Source: Vibrio toranzoniae
GTDB lineage: Bacteria; Pseudomonadota; Gammaproteobacteria; Enterobacterales; Vibrionaceae
DNA length: 64,000 bases
Assembly: GCF_024347655.1 (NCBI RefSeq)
Contig: NZ_AP025515.1
Span: forward strand, 1,240,001 to 1,304,000
Reading direction: 5' to 3'
Shown here: piece after piece, positions 34,550 to 43,836 of the stretch
How the letters are laid out: every line of letters starts with the position of its first letter
Position numbering within the stretch: position 1 is the stretch's first letter
Translations under genes and position numbers: made by a program
Notes under the pieces: model-generated
Seen by the model: the letters and a program-made list of their open reading frames with translations, nothing else
What the model was told of the DNA's origin: nothing
Database searches by the model: none

Positions 34550-37261
34550 ATGAGTCCCCATACACGTGTGAACGTAACGAAATGGATGGCGATATTGAAT
34601 AGCGTAATAGAAAAAAAACACACACAAGGCTCAAAAGATCATTCGTTGATTCTCATGATCTTTCCTGTTCTGCCGATGGTCATTTTCTTCTTACTCATCA
34701 GTTGGTATGAGCCGGGAGGCGTGAGTTGGCAAGCGAATTGGGTTCCTAGTTTAGATGTTAACCTGAGCTTCAAGTTGGATGGGTTATCTTTCCTATTCGC
34801 ATGTTTGATCAGCGGTATCGGTGCACTGATCCAGATTTATGCACTGGCCTATCTCAAGGGGGATTCGTCTCGATTCTCTTTTCACCTCTACTTAACGCTA
34901 TTTATGTTAGCGATGTTAGGTGTCGCCACGAGCGACAATATCCTGCTCCTATTTGTGTTTTGGGAATTAACGACCATCACGTCGTATCTCTTGATTGGCT
35001 TTAATCACGAGAAAGACAAATCTCGTAAGAACGCGCTGCAATCTCTTATTGTCACTGGCGCTGGTGGTTTGGCCTTATTAGCAGGTTTGATACTGCTGGG
35101 TGAAATGGCTGGCAGCTATGAGATAAGCACCATCGTCGCGCAAAGTACGCTGATTGCACAACATGAGTGGTTCCTGTCTTCATTGGTTCTGATTTTGCTC
35201 GGTGCGTTTACCAAATCGGCGCAGTTTCCATTCCACTTCTGGTTACCTAATGCCATGGCAGCGCCAACGCCAGTGAGCGCTTATCTTCATTCTGCCACTA
35301 TGGTGAAGGCTGGGGTGTATTTGCTTTCCCGTGTTTCACCTATCTATTCACACAGCGATATTTGGTTTTACACGCTAGGCATTTTTGGTGGCTTTACCGC
35401 GATATGGTGTGCGTTGTTAGCGCTCAAGCAAACTGATTTGAAGTTGATGCTGGCATACAGCACGAACGTTGCCTTAGGTAAATTGGTGCTATTGATTGGT
35501 ATGGGAACTGAGCTTGCGATGATGGCAGCGCTGCTGTTTATCTTGACTCACTCATTCTACAAAGCCGCGCTGTTCATGGTGGTGGGCAATATCGATAAGG
35601 CAACGGGAACGCGTGACATTCGAATGCTGCATGGTTTGAAAACAGCGTTAATACTCAGCCTCGTAGCCGCAATCATCGCTGCTTTGTCGAAATCGGGCGT
35701 GCCACCGTTACTCGGGTTCTTGAGCAAAGAGTACATGTACAAATCCGGTCTGGAGGTGAGTGTCATCCTCACCGCTCTCTTCCTTCTGGCTAACGTCATT
35801 ATGGTGGCTTTAGCGTTAGCGCTGATTGTGAAACCTTTCTTTGCGACTTATGAAGGTAATCCAACGTCAGCCAAGGAAGTGGAAGTTAGTAAAGGGCTCT
35901 GGATGCCAGCGATGCTGCTTGCCATAGCCAGTGTGCTTGCGCCGTTATTTGGCTTAGATTGGATTAACAACAATGTGGTTATTCCGGGTGTTTTATCGAG
36001 TTTGCCGAATTCAGCACCACAAGCTGCCAAGCTGTGGCAGGGCGTGAATCTGCCGTTGGCGCTCAGCGCATTAACTTTGTTACTAGGCTTTGTTTTGTAT
36101 CGAATCTACCCAAGGCTGTTGGTGAGTTGGCAGCGTAAGGTGCCCGTGTTACCAACAGCCGAATCCGTTTTTGACAAAATTATGGCTGGCATGATGCGTT
36201 TGGCGAAATGGCAAACGCAGCTATTGCAGCAAAAGCGCTTGAGCCACTATGTGTTGTTGTTCTTTATTGTGCTCGCTGGATTGCTGTTAAGCAGCCCGTT
36301 GGTGATCCCACAAGCTCGTTTTGCGGCATTAATGGACATTAGTTTCTACGAAATCAGCATTGCAATGCTACTCATCGGTGCAGCCTTAGTCTGTACCTTT
36401 ACCACGTCTCGTTTTTTGGCGGTCTCAGCCCTTGGCGTGGTGGGTTTTATGACCACCTTAGTCTTTATGCTGTACAGCGCACCAGACGTCGCGAAAACTT
36501 TATTGTTGGTTGAAACCTTGATGGTTGTATTTGTTGTGCTGTTGATACGCCATATTCCGGGCTTAATGATGGTGCCGCAACATCCTATTCGCCGAAAGTT
36601 GCTGCACGGGGCGATAGCGGGTGTGATTGGTATGTCGGTCACTGCCTTGCTGATCAACATTACTGCGCAACCTCTAGATTCTACTCTGGCTGATTTCTTT
36701 GCCGAGAATAGCGTTCCTGGCGGGCATGGACGCAACATCGTCAACGTGATTTTGGTTGATTTCCGAGCCTTCGATACGTTGGGTGAGGTGATCGTAGTCG
36801 TGATGGCGGGCATTGCTGCGGTTAGTTTGTTGAAAACGCACTACCACAAACGTAACCGTATCCATTCCCTGATTTTTGCCACCACCTCCCACATCGTTGC
36901 AGCGCTGATGTTGGTGTTTTCACTTTACCTATTGTTGCGCGGACATAACGAGCCGGGTGGTGGCTTTATCGGTGCACTGATCGCTGTAATTGGTTTTGCG
37001 TTACTGATGTTTGCAGAGTCGCCAAAATACGTTCGAGATCGTTTGTATTACGCGCCATTTAGCATTGCTCTGTTTGGCATTTTCTTAAGCTTTGTGGCTG
37101 GCCTGATGAGCTTTGCTTTCAATTTGCCGTTCTTAACGGGTTTGTGGTGGAAAGACATTCTACCGCTTGGCACACCATTGATATTCGACGTTGGTATTTA
37201 CCTCTCCATCATTGGCGGCGTGATGGGGATGTTGCTGCGCGTGAATGAGGAGTTGGATTGA
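34550..37261 (+). CDS. mrpA: Mrp Na+/H+ antiporter subunit A fused to subunit B
   Basis: An integral membrane protein of about 903 residues, related to complex I NuoL. The proton-channel core includes FVFWELTTITSYLLIGF, GAFTKSAQFPFHFWLPNAMAAPTPVSAYLHSATMVKAG and LTHSFYKAALFMVVG. The last 150 residues form an MrpB domain (HIVAALMLVFSLYLLLRGHNEPGGGFIGAL), so A and B are one polypeptide. The start is uncertain: the ATG at 34550 is chosen, with TTG at 34499 or ATG at 34586 also possible and none with a good ribosome site. It heads a seven-domain operon with overlapping genes that exports Na+ (or Li+) in exchange for H+. Confidence 0.92.
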   Translation: MSPHTRVNVTKWMAILNSVIEKKHTQGSKDHSLILMIFPVLPMVIFFLLISWYEPGGVSWQANWVPSLDVNLSFKLDGLSFLFACLISGIGALIQIYALAYLKGDSSRFSFHLYLTLFMLAMLGVATSDNILLLFVFWELTTITSYLLIGFNHEKDKSRKNALQSLIVTGAGGLALLAGLILLGEMAGSYEISTIVAQSTLIAQHEWFLSSLVLILLGAFTKSAQFPFHFWLPNAMAAPTPVSAYLHSATMVKAGVYLLSRVSPIYSHSDIWFYTLGIFGGFTAIWCALLALKQTDLKLMLAYSTNVALGKLVLLIGMGTELAMMAALLFILTHSFYKAALFMVVGNIDKATGTRDIRMLHGLKTALILSLVAAIIAALSKSGVPPLLGFLSKEYMYKSGLEVSVILTALFLLANVIMVALALALIVKPFFATYEGNPTSAKEVEVSKGLWMPAMLLAIASVLAPLFGLDWINNNVVIPGVLSSLPNSAPQAAKLWQGVNLPLALSALTLLLGFVLYRIYPRLLVSWQRKVPVLPTAESVFDKIMAGMMRLAKWQTQLLQQKRLSHYVLLFFIVLAGLLLSSPLVIPQARFAALMDISFYEISIAMLLIGAALVCTFTTSRFLAVSALGVVGFMTTLVFMLYSAPDVAKTLLLVETLMVVFVVLLIRHIPGLMMVPQHPIRRKLLHGAIAGVIGMSVTALLINITAQPLDSTLADFFAENSVPGGHGRNIVNVILVDFRAFDTLGEVIVVVMAGIAAVSLLKTHYHKRNRIHSLIFATTSHIVAALMLVFSLYLLLRGHNEPGGGFIGALIAVIGFALLMFAESPKYVRDRLYYAPFSIALFGIFLSFVAGLMSFAFNLPFLTGLWWKDILPLGTPLIFDVGIYLSIIGGVMGMLLRVNEELD

Positions 37262-37614
37262 TGGAAATACTATGGAGTCTCGTGGTCGGTGTGTTTGTCG
37301 CTGCTGGTGTCTATCTTATGCTTGAACGACACATCTTACGCTTAATATTCGGTCTGATCTTGTTAAGCAGTGCGGTGAACATCGCGATTTTCACGGCTGG
37401 ACGTTTAACCCCTGGACTACCGCCGTTGATTGAAGCGAATTCAGTATTACCACCAGAAGGTGCTGCAAACCCGCTTCCTCAAGCCTTAATTCTGACCGCA
37501 ATAGTGATTGGCTTTGGCTTGTTGGTGTTTGCATTGATGCTATTTTACCGCGCATGTTCAGAAGCTGGCTCTGCAGATGTTGATGCGATGCGACGTTCTG
37601 AGGAGGATGAATGA
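37261..37614 (+). CDS. mrpC: Mrp antiporter subunit C
   Basis: A 117-residue NuoK-like membrane protein with three transmembrane helices. It includes GVYLMLERHILRLIFGLILLSSAVNI and the PLPQALILTAIVIGFG motif typical of MnhC/MrpC. The ATG at 37261 overlaps the mrpA stop (TGATG). Its own stop overlaps mrpD, showing tight coupling. Confidence 0.93.
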   Translation: MEILWSLVVGVFVAAGVYLMLERHILRLIFGLILLSSAVNIAIFTAGRLTPGLPPLIEANSVLPPEGAANPLPQALILTAIVIGFGLLVFALMLFYRACSEAGSADVDAMRRSEEDE

Positions 37615-39179
37615 CAACGATTTGGTTGACGTTACCCGTAGTTATTTCGCTTCTTACCGCTGTCGCCATCTTCTGCGCGAAACGTCACAAAGCGCTGGTG
37701 GATGCTATAAGTGGCACCAGCGCATTAGCGACTTTAGTGATTGTGGCATTGTTGACGTTCGATGTTATCAACGGCGGGCCACAAGCCGTGGCTTTTGGTC
37801 AATGGTCTGCGCCGTTTGGCATTGTCTTCGTGGCGGATCATCTTGCAGTAGCTATGGTGATGGTGACAGCCATTATTGGTGTAGTGAGCGTGTTCTACGC
37901 CATGGGCGATCTGCAAGACAAGCCTTCTTACGGCACGTTTCATGCTCTGATGCATGTGTTGTTGGCTGGGGTGTATGGTGCATTTCTTACTGGCGACATT
38001 TTCAACCTCTACGTGTGGTTCGAGGTGATGTTGATAGCATCGTTTGGCTTGATGATCTTAGATGGATCAAAGCAACAAGTGGATGGAGCCGTGAAGTATG
38101 TGATGCTCAATCTTATTTCGACCTTGGTCTTCTTGCTTGTGATTGGCTTGCTCTACGGTGCAACAGGGACTTTGAACCTCGCGGATTTACACGCTAAAGC
38201 CACATTGATTCCGTCAGACACCAAAACCTTGCTCGCGGCGCTGTTCCTATTCGCGTTTGCGATTAAAGCGGCGTTATTTCCTGTCTTTGCTTGGCTGCCT
38301 GCTTCTTATCATACGTTACCAAGCGCCGTTGTTGCCCTGTTTGCAGCGTTATTGACTAAGGTTGGGGTGTACGCACTTATTCGTGTATTTACCCTGATTT
38401 TTCCGCTATCAGAGAGCGGTTGGCAACCGACTTTGATGTGGGTTGCTGGATTGACGATGTTAACCGGCGTATTGGGGGCAGCGAGCCAGTACAACATTAA
38501 AAAGATTCTCTCTTTCCATATCATTAGCCAGATTGGTTACATGATCATGGGATTAGCGATCTACACGCCGCTTGCCATTGCTGGCGCAGTTTTCTACATA
38601 GTCCACCACATCATAGTGAAAGCAAATTTATTCCTGATTGGCGGCTTTATCGAGCGTAAATATGGCTCGGGCAATCTGGGGCAATTAGGCGGCGTATACA
38701 AAGCCATGCCTTGGCTCGCTTTCTTGTTTCTCATTCCAGCATTCTCTTTAGCGGGGTTTCCACCTCTGTCGGGTTTTTGGGGAAAGTTCCTTGTCATCAA
38801 ATCTAGTTTGCAAACCGAGTTGTATTGGCTTGTAGGGACAGCACTCTTAGTGGGTTTGTTAACAGTGTTCTCAATGACCAAGATCTGGAACGAGGTTTTC
38901 TGGAAAAAGCCTCAACAAACACTCAAAGCGCAGCCAATGAACAAGTACACCAAAGGATTGTATTGCGTGCCAATAGCCACATTGACCACGTTAAGTCTGA
39001 TTATTGGTTTGGCCGCCGAGCCATTTTACCAATTTGCGGAACTCGCAGCAGAGCAGTTGATTGAGCCACAAGCCTATGTAAAAGCGGTTCTTGGAGAGAG
39101 TGCGTTGGCTGACACTGCAATAGCAGACAGCGAAATAGCTCAAAGCGTTGCATTGAACACGGAGGGAGGGAGCCAATGA
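37611..39179 (+). CDS. mrpD: Mrp antiporter subunit D
   Basis: A 522-residue NuoN/M-like proton-translocating subunit with about 14 membrane helices. Conserved parts are LYVWFEVMLIASFGLMIL, KAALFPVFAWLPASYHTLPSAVVALFAALLTKVGVYALIR, and IVHHIIVKANLFLIGGFIE. GAGGAGG precedes the ATG, which overlaps the mrpC stop. The Lys and Glu positions needed for proton transfer in the family are present in these blocks. Confidence 0.95.
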   Translation: MTTIWLTLPVVISLLTAVAIFCAKRHKALVDAISGTSALATLVIVALLTFDVINGGPQAVAFGQWSAPFGIVFVADHLAVAMVMVTAIIGVVSVFYAMGDLQDKPSYGTFHALMHVLLAGVYGAFLTGDIFNLYVWFEVMLIASFGLMILDGSKQQVDGAVKYVMLNLISTLVFLLVIGLLYGATGTLNLADLHAKATLIPSDTKTLLAALFLFAFAIKAALFPVFAWLPASYHTLPSAVVALFAALLTKVGVYALIRVFTLIFPLSESGWQPTLMWVAGLTMLTGVLGAASQYNIKKILSFHIISQIGYMIMGLAIYTPLAIAGAVFYIVHHIIVKANLFLIGGFIERKYGSGNLGQLGGVYKAMPWLAFLFLIPAFSLAGFPPLSGFWGKFLVIKSSLQTELYWLVGTALLVGLLTVFSMTKIWNEVFWKKPQQTLKAQPMNKYTKGLYCVPIATLTTLSLIIGLAAEPFYQFAELAAEQLIEPQAYVKAVLGESALADTAIADSEIAQSVALNTEGGSQ

Positions 39180-39652
39180 TCTATCTGTTTTTGAACTTAT
39201 TCCTCGCCTTGGCATGGATGCTGCTCAACGGCAACTATACAGGAACGAACTTCATTCTTGGCTTTGTGGTTGGCTTTTTGGCGTTGCGACTTAGTCAACC
39301 GTTTGGATTGAAAACCAGTTATTTTCGACGTTTTCGTGCTTTGGTCGGCTTGTTTCTTTTCTTCTGTTACGAAATGGTGATATCGGTGGCCAGGGTTGTA
39401 TGGGATGTGGTTACGCCAACCCATTTAAGTGACCCGGATATCGTGTATGTGCCGTTAGATGTTGAGTCAGATCTAGAAATCTCGTTACTCGCAAACATGG
39501 TTTCTCTTACTCCTGGAAGCTTGAGCTTGGATGTCACCCCAGATAAGAAGCATTTGGTCGTACACGCGATGTTTGCACCCGAGCATGAAAAGGTGATTCG
39601 AGAAATCAAAGACGGTTTAGAAAAACGGATTTTGGAGGTGACTCGTGGTTGA
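39176..39652 (+). CDS. mrpE: Mrp antiporter subunit E
   Basis: A 158-residue protein with N-terminal membrane helices and a cytosolic C-terminus. LANMVSLTPGSLSLDV is the diagnostic MnhE/MrpE motif. The start overlaps the mrpD stop by four bases. It is required for assembly or activity of the antiporter in studied species. Confidence 0.93.
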   Translation: MIYLFLNLFLALAWMLLNGNYTGTNFILGFVVGFLALRLSQPFGLKTSYFRRFRALVGLFLFFCYEMVISVARVVWDVVTPTHLSDPDIVYVPLDVESDLEISLLANMVSLTPGSLSLDVTPDKKHLVVHAMFAPEHEKVIREIKDGLEKRILEVTRG

Positions 39653-39959
39653 TGGGTTACAGATAGACAGTTTCTTACAAAGCGATAGTTGGTTAGAAAT
39701 GAGCATCATGTTCGCTTATATCGGGCTACTGCTTAGTATCGTGATGGCATTCATTCGTTTAGTGCTTGGTCCAACCTTGGCCGATCGAGTGGTAGCGCTT
39801 GATCTGATTTCATTCGTAACGGTGGGGTTTATTGCTGTTTATACCTTAGATAGCGGACAGCAATCCTTGTTGGACATTGCTATCACGCTCGGCCTAGTAG
39901 CCTTCTTAGGGACGATTGCGTTTGCAAGGCTGATCTTCAAAAGAAAAGGAGACGTGTAA
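39645..39959 (+). CDS. mrpF: Mrp antiporter subunit F
   Basis: A 104-residue membrane protein with three helices. VLGPTLADRVVALDLIS and DIAITLGLVAFLGTIAFAR are the MnhF signature segments. It starts with GTG at 39645, preceded by TTGGAGGTG, and overlaps mrpE by eight bases. Confidence 0.93.
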   Translation: MVDGLQIDSFLQSDSWLEMSIMFAYIGLLLSIVMAFIRLVLGPTLADRVVALDLISFVTVGFIAVYTLDSGQQSLLDIAITLGLVAFLGTIAFARLIFKRKGDV

Positions 39960-40255
39960 TGGACATTATCGTTGGGGTTTTACTCTGTCTTGGAACTTTG
40001 TTTACGCTCATCGCGAGTCTTGGAATCTTACGAATGCCTGACCTTTACACGCGAATGCACTCCGCAACTAAAGCTGGCACGGTGGGCTTAGCTTCACTGT
40101 TATTGGCGGTGGCAATTGCGATACCCGATATTACGGTGATCTCACGAGTGATTGGTACTATGTTGTTTATATTAATCACCGCCCCGGTAGCAGCACACTT
40201 GCTTGGTAAGGCGACACAGGAAAGTGGTTATCAAATCTGGAGAAATAAGAAATAG
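39959..40255 (+). CDS. mrpG: Mrp antiporter subunit G
   Basis: A 98-residue membrane protein with the MnhG signature RMPDLYTRMHSATKAGTVG and three helices. It overlaps the mrpF stop (TAATG). It is the last gene of the operon. No convincing terminator hairpin is visible before the minus-strand gene that follows. Confidence 0.93.
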   Translation: MDIIVGVLLCLGTLFTLIASLGILRMPDLYTRMHSATKAGTVGLASLLLAVAIAIPDITVISRVIGTMLFILITAPVAAHLLGKATQESGYQIWRNKK

Positions 40256-40511
40256 CATGTTTTTCAATCTACCAGATGCCAATTTTAGCTACCTTTATAT
40301 AATGTTTAGCATGCAGGATTATGATTCTAGAGAAGTGTGAAACGATGGTTAATATAGACTCCTCTTCATTATTGCATGTGGAAGTATGCTCGTTCCTCTT
40401 TAGCCTATTTATCCTTTTATGACAGTCAAGATGGATATGGATCTAGGCACTATCTCGCTGAGCGTGTTTATGGGTTGTTGCCTGTCGGGTATAGGCGGGG
40501 TCAAGTCATGC

Positions 40512-40856
40512 TCAATCAAAATCCCAAGAAAAACCAACACTCACATCACCATCCTCATTCGACTGCATACGAGTCCTGATATCACTTTTCGGAAAGTGAG
40601 TGACGTAGCATTTTACATCTTGGTTTTTTGTCGAGTCCGGGTGCGAGCTAAACTGATTTTTGCTTATCTGTGTGCATTTGTCGCCAGTAAAAGCATTTGA
40701 TTCGGACGTCGCGTCAATAGCATAGGGGGAGTTTTCCCATGAGTTGTCGTTTGTGATCTTGTACTCAGTATCAAGGTCATCCACAAATATGCCTTTGGCT
40801 ACACTAGGCTCTGCAGTCATAAATAATGCAATGGACAGGAGAATGTGTTTTTTCAT
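40512..40856 (-). CDS. small secreted or periplasmic protein, unknown
   Basis: A 114-residue protein beginning with a signal peptide (MKKHILLSIALFMTAEPSVA, cleavage after about residue 20). The mature part is polar, contains two cysteines that could form a disulfide (DKCTQIS and DVKCYVTHF), and ends DGDVSVGFSWDFD. A start at 40865 would add three residues. I do not recognise the family. It is convergent with mrpG and divergent from the DUF2975 gene. Confidence 0.6.
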   Translation of the reverse strand: MKKHILLSIALFMTAEPSVAKGIFVDDLDTEYKITNDNSWENSPYAIDATSESNAFTGDKCTQISKNQFSSHPDSTKNQDVKCYVTHFPKSDIRTRMQSNEDGDVSVGFSWDFD

Positions 40857-41018
40857 TATGGTCATTTCTATTCATCATTTTGTTAACTAAGATGGTATAT
40901 GTTAAGTAGTATTTATCAAAAAATCAATAATAATTTACCGTAAAGCGATAAGTTATTATTGATTTTTATTTTTAACTGATTAGTATTGCTAAAAAGCTAA
41001 TCAATTATAAGGTCTATC

Positions 41019-41546
41019 ATGTCGAAACAATCCATCAGCAACTTTAGTCGTAAACTTCTTACTTTATTCTGGTTTTCTATAGTGTTTTCCGTTGTGCTGA
41101 ATACTGTGTTTTGGTTTAGCGCTACGATGTTCAATGCAGAATGGTTTAATGCCAGTTTTCCGATTGAAGTTTCACTCCCTCTATCTACAGGGCGCTCTTT
41201 GATCGGTTACTTCCCTAGCATGATTTCTACAATGCTTACGGTGGCATTATTGTGGCAGTTAATTGTGTTATTTCGTTTGTACGAAAAGGGAATAATTTTT
41301 GAACTTCAGAACACTGAGTGCTTCAAAAAACTCAGCTATCTATTAATTGCTACGCCGTTTGTTGAACTTCTGATGGACGTACTTCTTAGCCTAGCTCTAT
41401 CTTTCAACGATGGTAATTGGAACATGTCGTTCACAATCGACGATAGCGATATTACTATGATGATTATCGGTTTTATTGTGCGAGTAATTGCAGTTGTGAT
41501 GGAAAAAGCAGCCGTTTTACAAGAAGAAAGCGAGCTGACAATTTAG
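41019..41546 (+). CDS. DUF2975 membrane protein
   Basis: A 175-residue inner-membrane protein with four predicted helices, near residues 15-35, 65-87, 105-128 and 145-165. The central FRLYEKGIIFELQNTECFKKLSYLLI segment is typical of DUF2975 proteins. These are regularly encoded directly before a small Cro/CI-type regulator, as here, with one base between the genes. The function is unknown. Confidence 0.8.
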   Translation: MSKQSISNFSRKLLTLFWFSIVFSVVLNTVFWFSATMFNAEWFNASFPIEVSLPLSTGRSLIGYFPSMISTMLTVALLWQLIVLFRLYEKGIIFELQNTECFKKLSYLLIATPFVELLMDVLLSLALSFNDGNWNMSFTIDDSDITMMIIGFIVRVIAVVMEKAAVLQEESELTI

Positions 41547-41547
41547 T

Positions 41548-41775
41548 ATGGCAATTATAATCAATCTGGATGTCATGTTGGCAAAGCGGAAGATGCGATC
41601 AAACGAGTTAGCCAAGCTCATTGGTATTACTGAACAAAACTTATCCGTTCTCAAAAATGGGCGAGCAAAGGCGGTCAAACTAGCGACGCTGGAAGCTATA
41701 TGTACTCATCTAAATTGTCAGCCGGGAGACATTTTAGAATATGTACCGAATAGCCAAGAGGATTCACCATCGTGA
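41548..41775 (+). CDS. YozG-type small helix-turn-helix regulator
   Basis: A 75-residue XRE-family DNA-binding protein (MLAKRKMRSNELAKLIGITEQNLSVLKNGRAKAVKL, then CQPGDILEY). It is cotranscribed with the DUF2975 gene and probably regulates the pair. The ATG is one base after the previous stop. Confidence 0.88.
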   Translation: MAIIINLDVMLAKRKMRSNELAKLIGITEQNLSVLKNGRAKAVKLATLEAICTHLNCQPGDILEYVPNSQEDSPS

Positions 41776-41800
41776 GGTATTACTGGTAAAATTAATCTCA

Positions 41801-41835
41801 AAGGTGAGGAGTTTCAACACCTCTTCACCTTTCTC
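41801..41835 (+). terminator. terminator after the DUF2975/HTH pair
   Basis: AAGGTGAGGAG pairs with CTCTTCACCTT (one G-U pair) around an eight-base loop. A T-rich tail follows. The remaining 290 bases to metQ are AT-rich and presumably include its promoter. Confidence 0.7.
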
Positions 41836-42126
41836 TACTTGAGCCACTATTGCTTTATCCACTATTGCCCCCGAAGCAGTCTATCTTTAACGTTGAAACG
41901 TATTCCTGTGCATTTCCGTATTAGTTTCTATCGAATCTTGTCCATATTTATAGTGAATATCAATTTATAGCTATTCACTCATTTCAACCATTAGAAAATA
42001 AGTATGCCTCACTAATAAGTAACAATACTTCACTTAATTTTTAACAAGCCTATTGACCCAATCACACTGTTCGATATTATGGACGTCTAGATATCTAAGT
42101 GTCTTTATTTTTTATATGGAGTGACC

Positions 42127-42930
42127 ATGAGAAGCGGTAAAAAAATCACAATATTGTTACTGGCATTAACATTTGTATTGGGCGTAACAGGATGCGAGAA
42201 AAAAGACGAATCGATTATCAAAATTGGTGCAACGGTGGGTCCACATGCACAAGTGGTAGAGGCGGTCGCTAAAGAGGCAGAAAAGCAAGGGATTAATATT
42301 GAAGTGGTTGAATTTTCGGATTATATCACTCCGAATGCAGCGTTAAGTGATGGAAGTATTGATCTTAATAGCTATCAACATCAGCCGTTTCTCGATAACT
42401 ATAACGATAATCACAACAGTAATTTAGTCTCGATTGGCCGTTCAATTTTGATGCGTATGGGAGTTTACTCTAACAAATACACTGCACTTGACGCGCTCCC
42501 TGAGAATGCTCGTATTGCTATCCCGAACGATCCGACTAATGGCGGCCGTGGGTTACTGCTACTTGAAGATGCAGGATTGATTTCGCTGAAAAAAGACGTT
42601 GGCTTTAGCGCCTCTTTGAAAGATATCGTCGCCAACCCAAAAAACATTATATTTGTTGAAGTAGAGGCTGCTCAACTGCCACGTACACTTGATGATGTAG
42701 ATGCAGCAGCAATTACTATGAACTATGTGATGTCTTCTGGACTCGACCCGAAGAAGCAGGGGATTTACTTGGAACCCAAAAATGCGCCTTTGGCGGTAAT
42801 GGTTGTTGCTGCACGAAATGAAGATAAAAACAAAAAAGTGTTTGAAACAATCCTCTCGATTTATCACTCTCAAGAAATTAATGACTTCTTAGATACTACC
42901 TTTAAAGGCACCATCGAAGCGGCTAATTAA
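42127..42930 (+). CDS. metQ: MetQ/NlpA-family substrate-binding lipoprotein
   Basis: A 267-residue lipoprotein. The signal ends in the lipobox VTGC at about residue 23. The mature protein has family blocks IGATVGPHAQVVEAV, SDYITPNAALSDGSIDLNSYQHQPFL and ARIAIPNDPTNGGRGLLLLEDAGLI. It should bind methionine or a related ligand for a MetNI transporter, but no metNI is nearby, so it may be a second, orphan binding protein. The ATG at 42127 follows ATGGAGTG; a GTG at 42121 is less likely. Confidence 0.88.
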   Translation: MRSGKKITILLLALTFVLGVTGCEKKDESIIKIGATVGPHAQVVEAVAKEAEKQGINIEVVEFSDYITPNAALSDGSIDLNSYQHQPFLDNYNDNHNSNLVSIGRSILMRMGVYSNKYTALDALPENARIAIPNDPTNGGRGLLLLEDAGLISLKKDVGFSASLKDIVANPKNIIFVEVEAAQLPRTLDDVDAAAITMNYVMSSGLDPKKQGIYLEPKNAPLAVMVVAARNEDKNKKVFETILSIYHSQEINDFLDTTFKGTIEAAN

Positions 42931-43088
42931 GCCAGACAGCAAAGCCCACCTAATTGTGTAGCAAAGCCGGGTAAGTCATGAGTGACTGGTCGATAGTTGT
43001 ACAGTGAGGGTAGGTATTGTTAGTAAGCAGAGCATGTGTCTAATGATCTGCTTGCTATCTCATTTGTAAATGGTTGGATTCAGAGTCG

Positions 43089-43712
43089 CTATTTAATCAT
43101 GTCAGCAACATTTGCGATTAAACGACCAAGCTCCTCCCATTTTTCGTCATCGATAAGATCTGACGGGAGCATCCATGTTCCGCCACAGGCAAATACGGCA
43201 GGAAGGGCTAGATAGTCATTGACATTTTTAGGGCTAATCCCGCCCGTTGGCATAAAGCTTACAGGATAAACCGCTGTGAGTGCTTTTAACATATCCACCC
43301 CGCCTGAAGGCTCAGCTGGAAAGAATTTTAATGTATCGAGGCCGAGTTCTATAGCTTGTTCAACAAGGCTAGGGTTATTGACGCCTGGTACGATTTGTAC
43401 GCCACGCTGCTGACAGTATTTGATGGTTGTTGGATTTAGTCCTGGGCTTACCACGAAATCGACACCAGCTTTTATTGACTCGTCTACTTGCTGAGTGGTG
43501 ATTACCGTCCCTGAGCCGATTAGCATGTCTGGGTAAGCTTTGCGCATATTTTTAATCGCTTGTGGCGCGGCTGGAGTACGAAAAGTCACCTCAGCGCAAG
43601 GAAGACCATTCTCAACGAGAACTTTTGCGAGCTTACCCGCTTTACTTGCATCTTTAATTGTAATTACAGGGACGACTTTTATATCACTTAAACGTTGTTT
43701 AACAGTTGTCAT
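43089..43712 (-). CDS. eda: KDPG/KHG aldolase
   Basis: A 207-residue class I aldolase that splits 2-keto-3-deoxy-6-phosphogluconate to pyruvate and glyceraldehyde 3-phosphate in the Entner-Doudoroff route. Visible are CAEVTFRTPAA (catalytic Glu), IGSGTV, SPGLNP, the Schiff-base lysine in TLKFFPAE, and MPTGGISPKN. It is monocistronic here, without edd or kdgK. Confidence 0.95.
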   Translation of the reverse strand: MTTVKQRLSDIKVVPVITIKDASKAGKLAKVLVENGLPCAEVTFRTPAAPQAIKNMRKAYPDMLIGSGTVITTQQVDESIKAGVDFVVSPGLNPTTIKYCQQRGVQIVPGVNNPSLVEQAIELGLDTLKFFPAEPSGGVDMLKALTAVYPVSFMPTGGISPKNVNDYLALPAVFACGGTWMLPSDLIDDEKWEELGRLIANVADMIK

Positions 43713-43836
43713 GGTTTGTCCTTAATCTAATCGAAGTTTGTCGAAATAATATGAATTAAAAAATGCCCTAACGCTATGATTAAATGCCATTTTTATTTAG
43801 AGTTGAACTCTGTTTATACTTAGGGATACTGACTAA

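Noticed and set aside
36346-36813. 155-codon minus-strand frame inside mrpA
   Set aside because: It is a shadow of the hydrophobic mrpA reading frame.
40376-40700. Plus-strand open frames after mrpG
   Set aside because: They lie mostly opposite the signal-peptide gene at 40512-40856, have no ribosome site and show no recognisable sequence.
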